A stretch of 41,876 nt of DNA from Nocardia aobensis NBRC 100429. Its GTDB lineage: Bacteria; Actinomycetota; Actinomycetes; Mycobacteriales; Mycobacteriaceae. Below the pieces are notes generated by a model, which saw only the letters and a list, made by a program, of their open reading frames with translations, was not told where the DNA came from and made no database searches. The translations under genes and the position numbers were made by a program. The stretch is taken from the NCBI RefSeq assembly GCF_000308375.1, contig NZ_BAFQ01000149.1:1-41876 (forward strand), read 5' to 3'. This document shows, piece after piece, positions 26,640 through 34,383 of the stretch. Position 1 is the stretch's first letter. The number at the start of each line of letters is the position of its first letter.

Positions 26640-27320
26640 ATGAGTGCATCGGACAGGGACTATCGGCTGGTGCTGCTGCGGCACGGCGAGACCGCGTGGT
26701 CGGCGGCGCGCAAACACACCGGGCGCACCGATATCGCGCTCACCGAACGCGGCGAAGCGCAGGCACAGGCCGCCGGGAAGGTCGTGGCGGGACTCGGCCT
26801 GAGCGATCCGCTGGTACTGACCAGCCCGAAGCAGCGCGCCGTGCGCAGCGCCGAACTGGCCGGGCTGCCCGATCCGCGAATCGACGACGACCTGGTCGAA
26901 TGGGATTACGGCGACTACGAGGGCCTGACCACCCCGCAGATCCGCGAAACCGCGCCCGGCTGGACGGTCTTCACCGGCGACGTCCCGGGCGGTGAATCCG
27001 CCGATGCGGTCGGCGCGCGGGCCGACCGGGTGCTGGAATCGGTCGCGCCCGCGCTGCGGATGCGCGATGTGGTGCTGGTCGGGCACGGGCATTTCTCCCG
27101 GGTGCTGATCGCGCGCTGGGCGGGGTTCGCGGCCCGGGAGGGACGGCGATTCTTCCTGTCGACCGCCGCGATCAGCGTGCTGGGCCACGATCACCAGGCC
27201 GCGACGATTCTGGCGCACAACATCGTGCCGCCCGAGGCGAGCCGAGAATCCGACACCAAGGCGAGCCGAGAATCCGATACCGAGGCGAGCCGAGAATCCG
27301 ACACCGAGGCGAGCCGATGA
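26640..27320 (+). CDS. Histidine phosphatase family protein (Rv3214/Gpm2-like)
   Basis: A 226-residue histidine phosphatase of the GpmB/acid phosphatase type. LLRHGETAWS puts the phospho-acceptor His at 15 in the RHG motif; TSPKQRAVRSAELAG, VEWDYGDYEGLTT and VLVGHGHFSRVLIARW complete the active site. M. tuberculosis Rv3214 is annotated as a phosphoglycerate mutase but is a phosphatase; the same may hold here. The last 27 residues are unusual: three 8-residue repeats (ASRESDTK/E) plus ASR, encoded by a 24-base tandem repeat. The end overlaps the next gene by 4 bases (ATGA). An earlier ATG at 26628 would add four residues. Confidence 0.9.
   Translation: MSASDRDYRLVLLRHGETAWSAARKHTGRTDIALTERGEAQAQAAGKVVAGLGLSDPLVLTSPKQRAVRSAELAGLPDPRIDDDLVEWDYGDYEGLTTPQIRETAPGWTVFTGDVPGGESADAVGARADRVLESVAPALRMRDVVLVGHGHFSRVLIARWAGFAAREGRRFFLSTAAISVLGHDHQAATILAHNIVPPEASRESDTKASRESDTEASRESDTEASR
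27237..27317 (+). repeat. 24-bp tandem repeat in the phosphatase C terminus
   Basis: Three near-perfect 24-base units starting at 27237, 27261 and 27285, plus a 9-base partial unit. Each starts GCGAGCCGAGAATCCGA and encodes ASRESDT followed by K or E. The array ends at the A of the next gene's ATG, so changes in repeat number (whole codons) keep both frames. Confidence 0.9.
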
Positions 27321-27796
27321 TTCGCCGCGCCACGCCCGAGGATGTGCCCGCCCTCATCGACCTCGTCTACGACCTCGCCGACTACGAGAAGGCGCGCGAA
27401 CAGTGTGCCTTGACGGCCGCCGACCTGCACTCCGCCCTGTTCGGTCCGGCGCCGGCGCTGTTCGCCCATGTCGCGACCGTCGATGGGCGGGTCGCCGGAT
27501 GCGCGATCTGGTTTCTGAACTATTCGACCTGGACCGGTAAGCACGGCATCTACCTGGAGGATCTGTACGTCCGGCCGGAGGCGCGCGGACGCGGCCTGGG
27601 CACGGCGCTGCTCGCCGAACTGGCCCGCGCGGCCGTGGCCAACGGGTACACCCGGGTGGATTGGTCGGTGCTGGACTGGAATACGCCCTCGATCGAGTTC
27701 TACCGCGGGCTGGGTGCGGTGGCCCAGGACGAGTGGACCGGGTTCCGGCTCGCGGGTGACGCGCTGGCTCGGCTCGCCGATTCCGGAGAATTCTGA
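27317..27796 (+). CDS. GNAT acetyltransferase, SSAT (diamine/spermidine)-like
   Basis: A 159-residue GNAT protein. The acetyl-CoA loop is YVRPEARGRGLGTALL (residues 88-103), preceded by FLNYSTWTGKHGIYLEDL and followed by WSVLDWNTPSIEFYRGLGA. These three blocks match the spermidine/spermine N1-acetyltransferase (SSAT) branch, so a polyamine, thialysine or similar primary amine is a plausible substrate; that is inference from similarity seen by eye. The start ATG overlaps the phosphatase stop (ATGA), indicating translational coupling. Confidence 0.88.
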   Translation: MIRRATPEDVPALIDLVYDLADYEKAREQCALTAADLHSALFGPAPALFAHVATVDGRVAGCAIWFLNYSTWTGKHGIYLEDLYVRPEARGRGLGTALLAELARAAVANGYTRVDWSVLDWNTPSIEFYRGLGAVAQDEWTGFRLAGDALARLADSGEF

Positions 27797-27889
27797 GAAT
27801 TCCGCGCGCCGGTGTCGATTCCGCGGCGGGGTGCGCGTCGAAGAGTTGAATGGCTCGAAAGGCGGGCCACCCACTCGGAGGACGAAACC

Positions 27890-28231
27890 ATGTCGCAATA
27901 TCTGATCCTCATCTACCAGGACGAGCGTGCCGTGGCCGAACCGGAGTCCGGCAGCGCGATGCTCGACAGTCACCGGCAGTTCGGCGAGGCCCACGCGGCG
28001 GCGCTGCGCGGCGGAAACGCCTTGCACCACAGTCACACCGCCACCAGTGTGCGGCCGGACGGCGCCGGTGACTTCGTGATCACCGACGGCCCGTTCGCCG
28101 AGACCAAGGAGCAGCTCGGCGGCTACTACCTGATCGAGGCCGAGGACCTCGACGCCGCGATCGCCATCGCCCGCCGCGTGCCGATGAGCTCCGGGGGCGT
28201 GGAAGTGCGCCCGGTCCTCGAATTGAGCTGA
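27890..28231 (+). CDS. DGPF/YCII-domain protein
   Basis: A 113-residue protein of the YCII-related (DGPF) family. It starts SQYLILIYQDERAV and carries the signature ITDGPFAETKEQLGGYYLIE near residues 63-82, followed by EDLDAAIAIARRVP. Such proteins are dimeric alpha/beta barrels of unknown biochemical role and are almost always encoded beside an ECF sigma factor with a long C-terminal extension (ECF42). That is the case here: the sigma gene begins 8 bases after this stop. The ATG at 27890 has CGGAGGA 9 bases upstream; the upstream in-frame extension is not protein-like. Confidence 0.92.
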   Translation: MSQYLILIYQDERAVAEPESGSAMLDSHRQFGEAHAAALRGGNALHHSHTATSVRPDGAGDFVITDGPFAETKEQLGGYYLIEAEDLDAAIAIARRVPMSSGGVEVRPVLELS

Positions 28232-28239
28232 GCCGCACC

Positions 28240-29559
28240 GTGCTCGACGACCACTCCCCCGGTCCCGCCCGCACCGACCGCTCCACCGACCGGGTCGCCG
28301 CGGCGGTGGCCGACGCGCATCGCCGGGAGTGGGCGTTCGTACTGGCGGCGACCGTGCGGGTGACCCACGACCTCGAGCTCGCCGAGGAATGCGTGCAGGA
28401 CGCGTACGCGCAGGCGCTGGTGCGATGGGCCGCGGACGGGATTCCGTCCCGGCCCGCGGCCTGGCTGACCACGGTGGCGCGCAATCGCGCACTGGATCTG
28501 CTGCGCCGGCAGTCCACCGCGCGCCGGGCGTTGCCGTTGCTGATCGCGGACGAAAAAACCACCGGGACAACCGATTTCGATGCCGTCGATCCGTACGATC
28601 CGCAGTTCCCCGACGACCGCCTGCGACTGATCTGCACCTGCTGCCATCCGGCGCTGGCCCCGCAGACCCAGGTCGCGCTCACCCTGCGTCTGGTCTGCGG
28701 GCTCACCACCGCCGAGGTGGCGCGCGCTTTCCTGGTGGCCGAGCCGACGATGGCCGCGCGGATCACCCGCGCCAAGAAGAAGATCGCCGCGGCCCGGATT
28801 CCCTACCGAATACCGGGACCGGCCGAACTGCCCGAGCGCATCGAGGCCGTGCTGGCGGTCGTGCATCTGCTGTTCACCACCGGGCACACCGCACCGTCGG
28901 GCGACGACCTCATCCGCCGCGATCTGACCGAACGCGCCCTCGATCTGGCGCGGATGCTGCACGGTCTGCTGCCCGAGGACCCGGAGATCGCGGGCCTGCT
29001 CGCGCTGCTGCTGCTCACCGACGCCCGCCGTGCGGCGCGGGTGACGCCCGGCGGCGCCATGGTCGCGCTGGCCGATCAGGACCGCGCGCGCTGGGATCGG
29101 GAGGAGATCACCCAGGGCATCGCGCTGGTGCGCTTCGCGCTGGAACGGCGGCCGGGCCGCTACGCGCTGCAGGCCGCGATCGCCGCCGTGCACGCCGAGG
29201 CACCCAGCTACGCCGCCACCGACTGGCAGGAGATCCGCGGACTCTACGACGTGCTGATCCGGATCTGGCCGTCGCCGGTGGTGGCGCTCAATCGAGCCGT
29301 CGCGATCGGGATGGCGGGCGATCCGGCCGCCGGGTACGCCGCACTCGACACCCTGGCCGCCGAACCGCAGCTGGCCGGGTACAGCTACCTCCCCGCCGCG
29401 CGCGCCCACTTCCTCACCGAACTCGGGCGGTTCGACGAGGCCCGGCTCGCCTACTCCGAGGCCCTGCTGCTGACCGAGAACGCCGCCGAGCGCGACTTTC
29501 TCGACCGCCGCCTGGCCGAGCTCGACCGACGCGCGTCCGGCCGCCACAACGGCCGCTGA
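28240..29559 (+). CDS. ECF sigma factor with C-terminal extension (ECF42 type)
   Basis: A 439-residue sigma factor. Residues 20-90 hold region 2 (RVTHDLELAEECVQDAYAQAL, then PAAWLTTVARNRALDLLRR). Residues 130-190 hold region 4 (LTLRLVCGLTTAEVARAFLVAEPTMAARITRAKKKI). The remaining 240 residues form the TPR-like helical extension of ECF42 proteins, ending in YLPAARAHFLTELGRFDEARLAYSEAL. Family members direct RNA polymerase to promoters of their DGPF partners, and the extension is thought to control activity in place of an anti-sigma factor. No anti-sigma gene is seen here. It begins at GTG, 8 bases after the DGPF gene. Cys pairs in ICTCCHP (near residue 129) are characteristic. Confidence 0.92.
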   Translation: MLDDHSPGPARTDRSTDRVAAAVADAHRREWAFVLAATVRVTHDLELAEECVQDAYAQALVRWAADGIPSRPAAWLTTVARNRALDLLRRQSTARRALPLLIADEKTTGTTDFDAVDPYDPQFPDDRLRLICTCCHPALAPQTQVALTLRLVCGLTTAEVARAFLVAEPTMAARITRAKKKIAAARIPYRIPGPAELPERIEAVLAVVHLLFTTGHTAPSGDDLIRRDLTERALDLARMLHGLLPEDPEIAGLLALLLLTDARRAARVTPGGAMVALADQDRARWDREEITQGIALVRFALERRPGRYALQAAIAAVHAEAPSYAATDWQEIRGLYDVLIRIWPSPVVALNRAVAIGMAGDPAAGYAALDTLAAEPQLAGYSYLPAARAHFLTELGRFDEARLAYSEALLLTENAAERDFLDRRLAELDRRASGRHNGR

Positions 29560-29597
29560 GGCGCCGTTTCGCGCGGTCGCGGGCATAGGGTGGACCG

Positions 29598-30212
29598 ATG
29601 GATGTGACCGTTCGTCCCGTGACGGAATCGGAAGTGCCCGAACTGGCCCGCGTGCTGGGTCTGGCGTTCGACGACGATCCGATCATGCGGTGGTGCATAC
29701 CCGCCGAACGCTCCCGGCCCGCCCGCGCGGCGACCATGTTCGGCGTGCTGATCCGGCATCTGTACCTGCGGCACGGGGCGGTGGACGCGGCCTTCGATCC
29801 GTCGGGCCGGATCGTCGGGGGCGCGGTGTGGTCGCCGCCCGGGCAGTGGAATTCCTCGGACGCCGATCAGCTGCGGATGCTGCCCGCGCTGGCGCGGGCG
29901 TTCCGGCTGCGGCTGCTCGCCGCCGGGCGGATGTCGGATCGGATGAGCAAGGCGCATCCGCACGAACCGCACTGGTATCTCGCCATCGTCGGCACCGATC
30001 CGGCGGTCCGCGGCAAGGGGTACGGGCACGCCCTGCTGGCGCCGCGGCTGGCGCACTGTGACGAAACCGGCGCGCCCGCGTATCTGGAATCCAGCAAATT
30101 CGCCAATATCGCCTATTACGAGCGCTACGGCTTCGATCTGCGCGGCGAACTCGACGTCACCGGCGGCGGACCGCTGCTGTGGCCGATGTGGCGTCAGTCC
30201 GCGACGTCGTAG
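29598..30212 (+). CDS. GNAT family acetyltransferase
   Basis: A 204-residue acetyltransferase. It starts MDVTVRPVTESEVPELARVLGLAF, with the acetyl-CoA loop AVRGKGYGHALLAPRL near residues 137-152 and a C-terminal EKYGF-type element seen as NIAYYERYGFDLRGEL. The central block HWYLAIVGTDP is typical of actinobacterial GNAT proteins with a W-Y-L strand. Rv3216 is an acetyltransferase at about this place in M. tuberculosis. The substrate is unknown. It begins 38 bases after the sigma factor gene, and its end overlaps the convergent membrane protein gene by 19 bases. Confidence 0.88.
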   Translation: MDVTVRPVTESEVPELARVLGLAFDDDPIMRWCIPAERSRPARAATMFGVLIRHLYLRHGAVDAAFDPSGRIVGGAVWSPPGQWNSSDADQLRMLPALARAFRLRLLAAGRMSDRMSKAHPHEPHWYLAIVGTDPAVRGKGYGHALLAPRLAHCDETGAPAYLESSKFANIAYYERYGFDLRGELDVTGGGPLLWPMWRQSATS

Positions 30213-30640
30213 GCCTGGGCCATCCAGCGCACCGACGGCGGCGAGAAGATCAGGCCGAGGGTGACGAGAGCGAGCAGCCCGACCGGAATGCCCAGTTCGA
30301 ACCGATGCGAGCTGAGCATGTACCAGGCGGCGGGCAGCAGCAGGACCTGCGCGATCACCACGATGGCCCGGCCCCAGCGCTTTCCGCGCAGCAGGCCGAT
30401 ACCGGCGGCCAGCACCGCGCCGGCCAGGATGACGAACCAGGCGGCGGTGCCGTAGGCCGATTTCGCGGAGGTGTCGGCCGAGGTGATGCCCTGCACCAGG
30501 AGCACGATCGCGATGATCACCCCGATCAGGCCCTCGAGCGTGGCCAGCGCACCCGCGCCGCGCACGGTGCCCGGAGTCGGGTCGGCCGCGCCGCCGGTGG
30601 TGCCGCCGGTGCTCTCACTGTCCGCGTTCTGCTTCGCCAC
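30194..30640 (-). CDS. Integral membrane protein (Rv3217c homologue)
   Basis: A 148-residue protein with a polar, Gly/Thr-rich start and four membrane segments: LEGLIGVIIAIVLLVQGI, AAWFVILAGAVLAAGIGLL, AIVVIAQVLLLPAAWYML and LGIPVGLLALVTLGLIF. It ends PPSVRWMAQAYD, a tail common to this actinobacterial family. The function is unknown. It starts at GTG, lies divergent from the diacylglycerol kinase gene (92-base gap) and overlaps the convergent acetyltransferase by 19 bases. The position matches Rv3217c. Confidence 0.85.
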   Translation of the reverse strand: MAKQNADSESTGGTTGGAADPTPGTVRGAGALATLEGLIGVIIAIVLLVQGITSADTSAKSAYGTAAWFVILAGAVLAAGIGLLRGKRWGRAIVVIAQVLLLPAAWYMLSSHRFELGIPVGLLALVTLGLIFSPPSVRWMAQAYDVAD

Positions 30641-30732
30641 TCGCCCAGCGTAGAACCGCGCGAACCGGGCCTCGCACGCGTGGTCACCTCCGCGGCGGGA
30701 TTCGGCGGCGATCGCTCAGTAGGCTGCTCAGG

Positions 30733-31806
30733 GTGCGGACGCTGTTGATCGTGAATCCGAATGCCACCTCGACCACTCCGGCCACGCGGGATCTGCTCGC
30801 CCACGCGCTGGAGAGCCGCACCCAGCTCATCGTGGCGCATACCCAGCATCGTGGTCACGCCGCCGAATTGGCGCAGTGGGCCACCGATGCCGAGATGGAC
30901 CTGATCGTGGTGCACGGCGGCGACGGCACGGTCAACGAGACCGTCAACGGATTCCTCCCGCTGCCGGAACCGGGCACATCGGCCCCGCCGGAACCGGGCA
31001 CATCGGCACGGCCGCAATCAGGCGCGTCCGCATCGGCCCCCGCCGGCGCCGTGGAATCGGCCGCCGCGCGACGAGCGGGCACCTGGATCCCGCGGTTGGG
31101 CGTGATCCCGGGCGGTTCGGCGAACGTGTTCGCGCGTTCGCTGGGTATCGAAGCGGATCCGGTGGCCGCGACGAATCAGCTCATCGACCTGCTCTCACTC
31201 GACGGCGGCGACGCCCATGCCGGCGATCGCCGGATCGGCCTGATGGTCGCCGACGGTCGCTGGTGCGCGTTCAGCGCGGGCGTCGGGTTGGACGCCGACG
31301 TGTGCGAGGCGATCGATCGCAGCCGCGCAGCGGGTCATGCCGCGACACCGGCCCGGTATCTGCGCACCACGGTCCGGCAATTCTTCCGGGCCAAGCGGCG
31401 CGAGCCCGCGATCACCGTGCGTGTGCCCGGCCACGATCCGGTGCCGGGCGTGCATTACGCCTTCGTGACGAACACCAGTCCGTGGACTTATCTGGACAGC
31501 ACTCCGGTGCGCACCAATCCGGGGACGACGTTCGAACGCGGGCTCGGTGTGTTTGCGATGCGGACCATGGGGGTATTGCCGACACTGTCGGTCGCCAGGC
31601 AACTCCTGGCGTCCGATGGAGATCCGAAGGCCCGCAATTTGTTTCGCGTCGACGATGTAGCTTCGGTGCGAATCGAGGCCGACGACGAGGTCGGCTTGCA
31701 AATCGATGGCGACTTCATCGGCCGCCGCAACGTGGTGGATTTCACCTCGGTGCCGGAAGTGCTCGAAGTGGTCGCTCCCGAGCCGGATTCCGCCCGACAC
31801 AACTGA
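30733..31806 (+). CDS. Diacylglycerol kinase-family lipid kinase (Rv3218 homologue)
   Basis: A 357-residue lipid kinase of the DAGK catalytic family. The nucleotide loop is VVHGGDGTVNE (GGDGT at 62-66) and the substrate loop is IPGGSANVFARSLGI; the C-terminal YAFVTNTSPWTYLDS and EVGLQIDGDFIG complete the fold. It would phosphorylate diacylglycerol, sphingoid or another lipid at the membrane. Between the two loops is an insertion of about 45 residues rich in Pro, Ser and Ala, built partly from a 24-base direct repeat (PEPGTSAP/PEPGTSAR). This makes the protein longer than mycobacterial relatives as I recall them. It starts at GTG. Confidence 0.88.
   Translation: MRTLLIVNPNATSTTPATRDLLAHALESRTQLIVAHTQHRGHAAELAQWATDAEMDLIVVHGGDGTVNETVNGFLPLPEPGTSAPPEPGTSARPQSGASASAPAGAVESAAARRAGTWIPRLGVIPGGSANVFARSLGIEADPVAATNQLIDLLSLDGGDAHAGDRRIGLMVADGRWCAFSAGVGLDADVCEAIDRSRAAGHAATPARYLRTTVRQFFRAKRREPAITVRVPGHDPVPGVHYAFVTNTSPWTYLDSTPVRTNPGTTFERGLGVFAMRTMGVLPTLSVARQLLASDGDPKARNLFRVDDVASVRIEADDEVGLQIDGDFIGRRNVVDFTSVPEVLEVVAPEPDSARHN
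30964..31011 (+). repeat. 24-bp direct repeat inside the lipid kinase gene
   Basis: Two adjacent copies of CCGGAACCGGGCACATCGGC plus four bases start at 30964 and 30988. They encode PEPGTSAP and PEPGTSAR in a linker between the two catalytic loops. The first 20 bases are identical. Confidence 0.85.
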
Positions 31807-31936
31807 GAAACCTCGCAGTTGCGCTGCGGAAACCAGCACAAGCGAGTACAAAGGACTCCGCAGGCCCGGCTTTTCAGGGCTTTAGAGCGTGAGCTTCCCC
31901 ACGGTGCACCCGAAGGCTATTGACATCTACGGTGTT

Positions 31937-31952
31937 CGTGAAAGCATTCACA
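31937..31952. promoter_or_regulatory. Candidate CRP site upstream of whiB1
   Basis: CGTGA-AAGCAT-TCACA matches the mycobacterial CRP pattern TGTGA-n6-TCACA in nine of ten positions. It lies 89 bases before the whiB1 start. A TTGACA hexamer at 31920-31925 could be a -35 box, which would place the CRP site near the -10. In M. tuberculosis whiB1 is known to be controlled by cAMP-CRP. Apart from this, the 234 bases before whiB1 hold nothing I recognise. Confidence 0.6.
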
Positions 31953-32040
31953 AGCAACCGTGCGGAAACATTCGAGACGCACAAGTGAACGGACCACAAA
32001 CCAGCGGCGCCTTACGGCGCCCATGCAAAGGAGCAGAGGA

Positions 32041-32295
32041 ATGGACTGGCGCCACAAGGCCATCTGTCGCGACGAGGACCCCGAGCTGTTCTTCCCGGTG
32101 GGTAACAGTGGTCCGGCGCTCGCGCAGATTGCCGATGCCAAGCTGGTCTGCGCCCGCTGCCCCGTGACCGCCGACTGCCTGTCCTGGGCCCTGTCCTCCG
32201 GACAGGATGCCGGCGTGTGGGGTGGTATGAGCGAAGACGAACGCCGGGCGCTGAAGCGGCGCAACGCCCGCACCCGCACTCGCAGCGTCGTCTGA
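32041..32295 (+). CDS. whiB1: Transcriptional regulator WhiB1
   Basis: An 84-residue iron-sulfur regulator. Cys9, Cys37, Cys40 and Cys46 are spaced exactly as in M. tuberculosis WhiB1 and bind a nitric-oxide-sensitive [4Fe-4S] cluster. GVWGGMSEDERR forms the turn that contacts the primary sigma factor, and the Arg-rich tail RRNARTRTR binds DNA. WhiB1 is essential in mycobacteria. The ATG follows AAAGGAGCAGAGGA. Its neighbours (lipid kinase upstream, convergent PdtaS downstream) match Rv3218-Rv3220c. It is followed by a strong terminator. Confidence 0.97.
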   Translation: MDWRHKAICRDEDPELFFPVGNSGPALAQIADAKLVCARCPVTADCLSWALSSGQDAGVWGGMSEDERRALKRRNARTRTRSVV

Positions 32296-32352
32296 GACGC
32301 GCGGCGTTACCGGCCCGTAGTAACCGCACAGCCCGACCGGTAACGCATTTCG

Positions 32353-32390
32353 GCCCGGCACCGGAAAGGTGCCGGGCTTCACTGTTTTTG
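32353..32390 (+). terminator. Rho-independent terminator of whiB1
   Basis: GCCCGGCACC-GGAAA-GGTGCCGGGC is a perfect 10-bp stem followed by TTCACTGTTTTT. A weaker inverted repeat, GTTACCGG...CCGGTAAC (32306-32344), lies just before it. It separates whiB1 from the convergent kinase gene. Confidence 0.88.
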
Positions 32391-32486
32391 TTGCCGGATT
32401 GTTTTCCCGCGCTATTTCACATAACCGTTCGACGGCGATTCGGACTTATCCGATTTCCGCGACTCGCATGTGCGCGAGGCGCTGTT

Positions 32487-34001
32487 TCAGCGCGCGTTGC
32501 GGCGACCCAGCGGCACCCGCAGCACGGCGTCGGTGCCGATATCGGCGCCGGGATGCAAACCGATCGAACCGCCGAGTTCCGCCGTCACCAGAGTGCGCAC
32601 GATCTGCAATCCCAGCCGATCGGAACCCTCAAGGCTGAATCCCTCCGGCAACCCGCGTCCGTCGTCGCTGATGATGACATCCAGCCACCGCGCCGAACGC
32701 TCGGAACGTATTGTGACAGTGCCGTTTTCGCCCGCATCGAAGGCATGCTCGATGGCGTTCTGCACCAATTCGGTCAGCACCATCACCAACGGGGTCGCGC
32801 GTTCGGCCGAGAAAACTCCCAGCGAACCGTCGCGGCGGACCTTGATGCGCGCGGTGTGCACGGTCGCCACATCGGCCATGATCGGCAGCAGGCGATCGAC
32901 CACCTCGTCGAGGTCGACCTCCTCGTCCACCGACATCGACAGCATTTCGTGCACGGAGGCGATGGAGGTGACGCGGCGCACCGACTCGGTGAGCGCCACC
33001 CGGGCCTCTTCGTTCTCGGTGCGCCGGGCCTGCAGGCGCAGCAGTGCGGCGACGGTCTGCAGGTTGTTCTTCACCCGATGATGGATCTCGCGGATGGTGG
33101 CGTCCTTGGACAGCAGCGCCCGGTCGCGGCGCTTGACCTCCGTGACGTCGCGGACCAGCACCGCGGCCCCCGCCAGTTCACCGTGCGGGCGCAGCACCAG
33201 CGTGCGCAGCAGTACCGTCGCGCCGCGGGCCTCGACCTCCATCCGGCGGCCCGATTTGCCGGCCAGGGCGGCCTGGATGTCGCTGACGACCTCCTGCGCG
33301 TCGAACGGATCGGTGATCAGCGAGCGGGTCGATTGGGCCAGATCCTGTCCGGCCAACTCGCTCTGCAGGCCCATGCGGTGATACGCCGACAGCGCGTTCG
33401 GGCTGGCGTAGACGACCAGGCCGGCGGTGTCGAGGCGGATGAAGCCGTCCCCGGCGCGCGGGCTGGAATGTGAGCCGGTGCGGTCCTCCAGGGTGGGGAA
33501 GGTCCCGTCGGCGATCATCTGACACAGATCGTCGGCGCAGCTCATATACGCGTGCTCGAGGCTGCCACGGACCTTCGAGCGCTCCATTTCGGTATCGCGG
33601 CCGAGCACGGCGATGACGTCGGTGCCGCAGCGCACCGGAATACCCTCGCGGATGACCCGCCCCGGAGTGGGGTGGTAGACGCCGGTGGATTCGCCGTCGC
33701 CCTCGACCCGCACGATCTCCCCCGAACTCAGGGCCTGGAAAATCTGCGGATGTTCCTGACGCGACGCCAGCGATCCGACCAGATCGTCGGGCTGGACCGT
33801 CGGGGCGGTCGTGGGCCGGCATTGGGCGACGCAGACCACGTCGGCCCCGTCGGTCACCGGACCGATCCCGACCCACAGTTGCAGATCGGCGAACGACAGG
33901 TCGGCCAGCAGCTGCCAATCCCCCACCACGCGCTGCAGATGATCCACCGCCGCACCGGGGAGATCGGTGTGTTCGGCGAGCAGATCACTAAGAGTGGACA
34001 C
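32487..34001 (-). CDS. pdtaS: Sensor histidine kinase PdtaS
   Basis: A 504-residue soluble histidine kinase. Residues 1-150 are a GAF-like sensor domain, and residues 180-290 are PAS-like (DGFIRLDTAGLVVYASPNA). Next is a HisKA_2 helix with IREIHHRVKNNLQTVAALL, where the phospho-accepting His is 307 or 308. The HATPase domain follows, with VLTELVQNAIEHAF (N box), DDGRGLPEGF and GLQIV. PdtaS phosphorylates the RNA-binding antiterminator PdtaR; in mycobacteria it responds to copper and nitric oxide through Cys residues, and Cys57, Cys61 and Cys125 in the GAF region here are candidates. It starts at GTG and is convergent with whiB1. The partner PdtaR is not in this window, which is also true in M. 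tuberculosis. Confidence 0.93.
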   Translation of the reverse strand: MSTLSDLLAEHTDLPGAAVDHLQRVVGDWQLLADLSFADLQLWVGIGPVTDGADVVCVAQCRPTTAPTVQPDDLVGSLASRQEHPQIFQALSSGEIVRVEGDGESTGVYHPTPGRVIREGIPVRCGTDVIAVLGRDTEMERSKVRGSLEHAYMSCADDLCQMIADGTFPTLEDRTGSHSSPRAGDGFIRLDTAGLVVYASPNALSAYHRMGLQSELAGQDLAQSTRSLITDPFDAQEVVSDIQAALAGKSGRRMEVEARGATVLLRTLVLRPHGELAGAAVLVRDVTEVKRRDRALLSKDATIREIHHRVKNNLQTVAALLRLQARRTENEEARVALTESVRRVTSIASVHEMLSMSVDEEVDLDEVVDRLLPIMADVATVHTARIKVRRDGSLGVFSAERATPLVMVLTELVQNAIEHAFDAGENGTVTIRSERSARWLDVIISDDGRGLPEGFSLEGSDRLGLQIVRTLVTAELGGSIGLHPGADIGTDAVLRVPLGRRNAR

Positions 34002-34055
34002 GGGAACAAAGGCTACGGCACCGGCCCGCGAGCCGAAGTCGTGTCGCGGCGGAAG

Positions 34056-34271
34056 CTACGAGATGACGGCGATCAGATCGCCCTTCTGCAGGACGTCGCC
34101 CGGTTTCACATTGATCGAGGCGACGGTGCCGTCCGCCTCGGCCACCACCGGGATCTCCATCTTCATCGATTCCAGCAGCACCAGGGTGTCGCCTTCGCGC
34201 ACCGCCGCGCCCTCGTGCGCGACGATCTGGAAGACGGTGGACACCATCTCCGCGAGCACTTCCTCAGCCAT
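34056..34271 (-). CDS. Biotin/lipoyl attachment domain protein (TB7.3/Rv3221c homologue)
   Basis: A 71-residue single-domain carrier with the modification motif ESMKMEI; Lys37 is the biotinylation or lipoylation site. The fold ends GDVLQKGDLIAVIS. It is almost the same length as mycobacterial TB7.3. Whether biotin is attached, and which carboxylase it serves, is unknown. The ATG at 34271 gives MAEEVLAEM, like the mycobacterial protein. It lies directly upstream of pdtaS on the same strand (54-base gap). It marks the end of the block shared with M. tuberculosis. Confidence 0.93.
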   Translation of the reverse strand: MAEEVLAEMVSTVFQIVAHEGAAVREGDTLVLLESMKMEIPVVAEADGTVASINVKPGDVLQKGDLIAVIS

Positions 34272-34383
34272 GACACCCTTCCGGTCGATCGGCCCGTATC
34301 CGCTGACGGTACAGCCAACCACATCCGTACCGAGAGCGTTCGATCGCTCGAAAGATACCGGGCCGTAGGCGCTGTCGCGCCGG

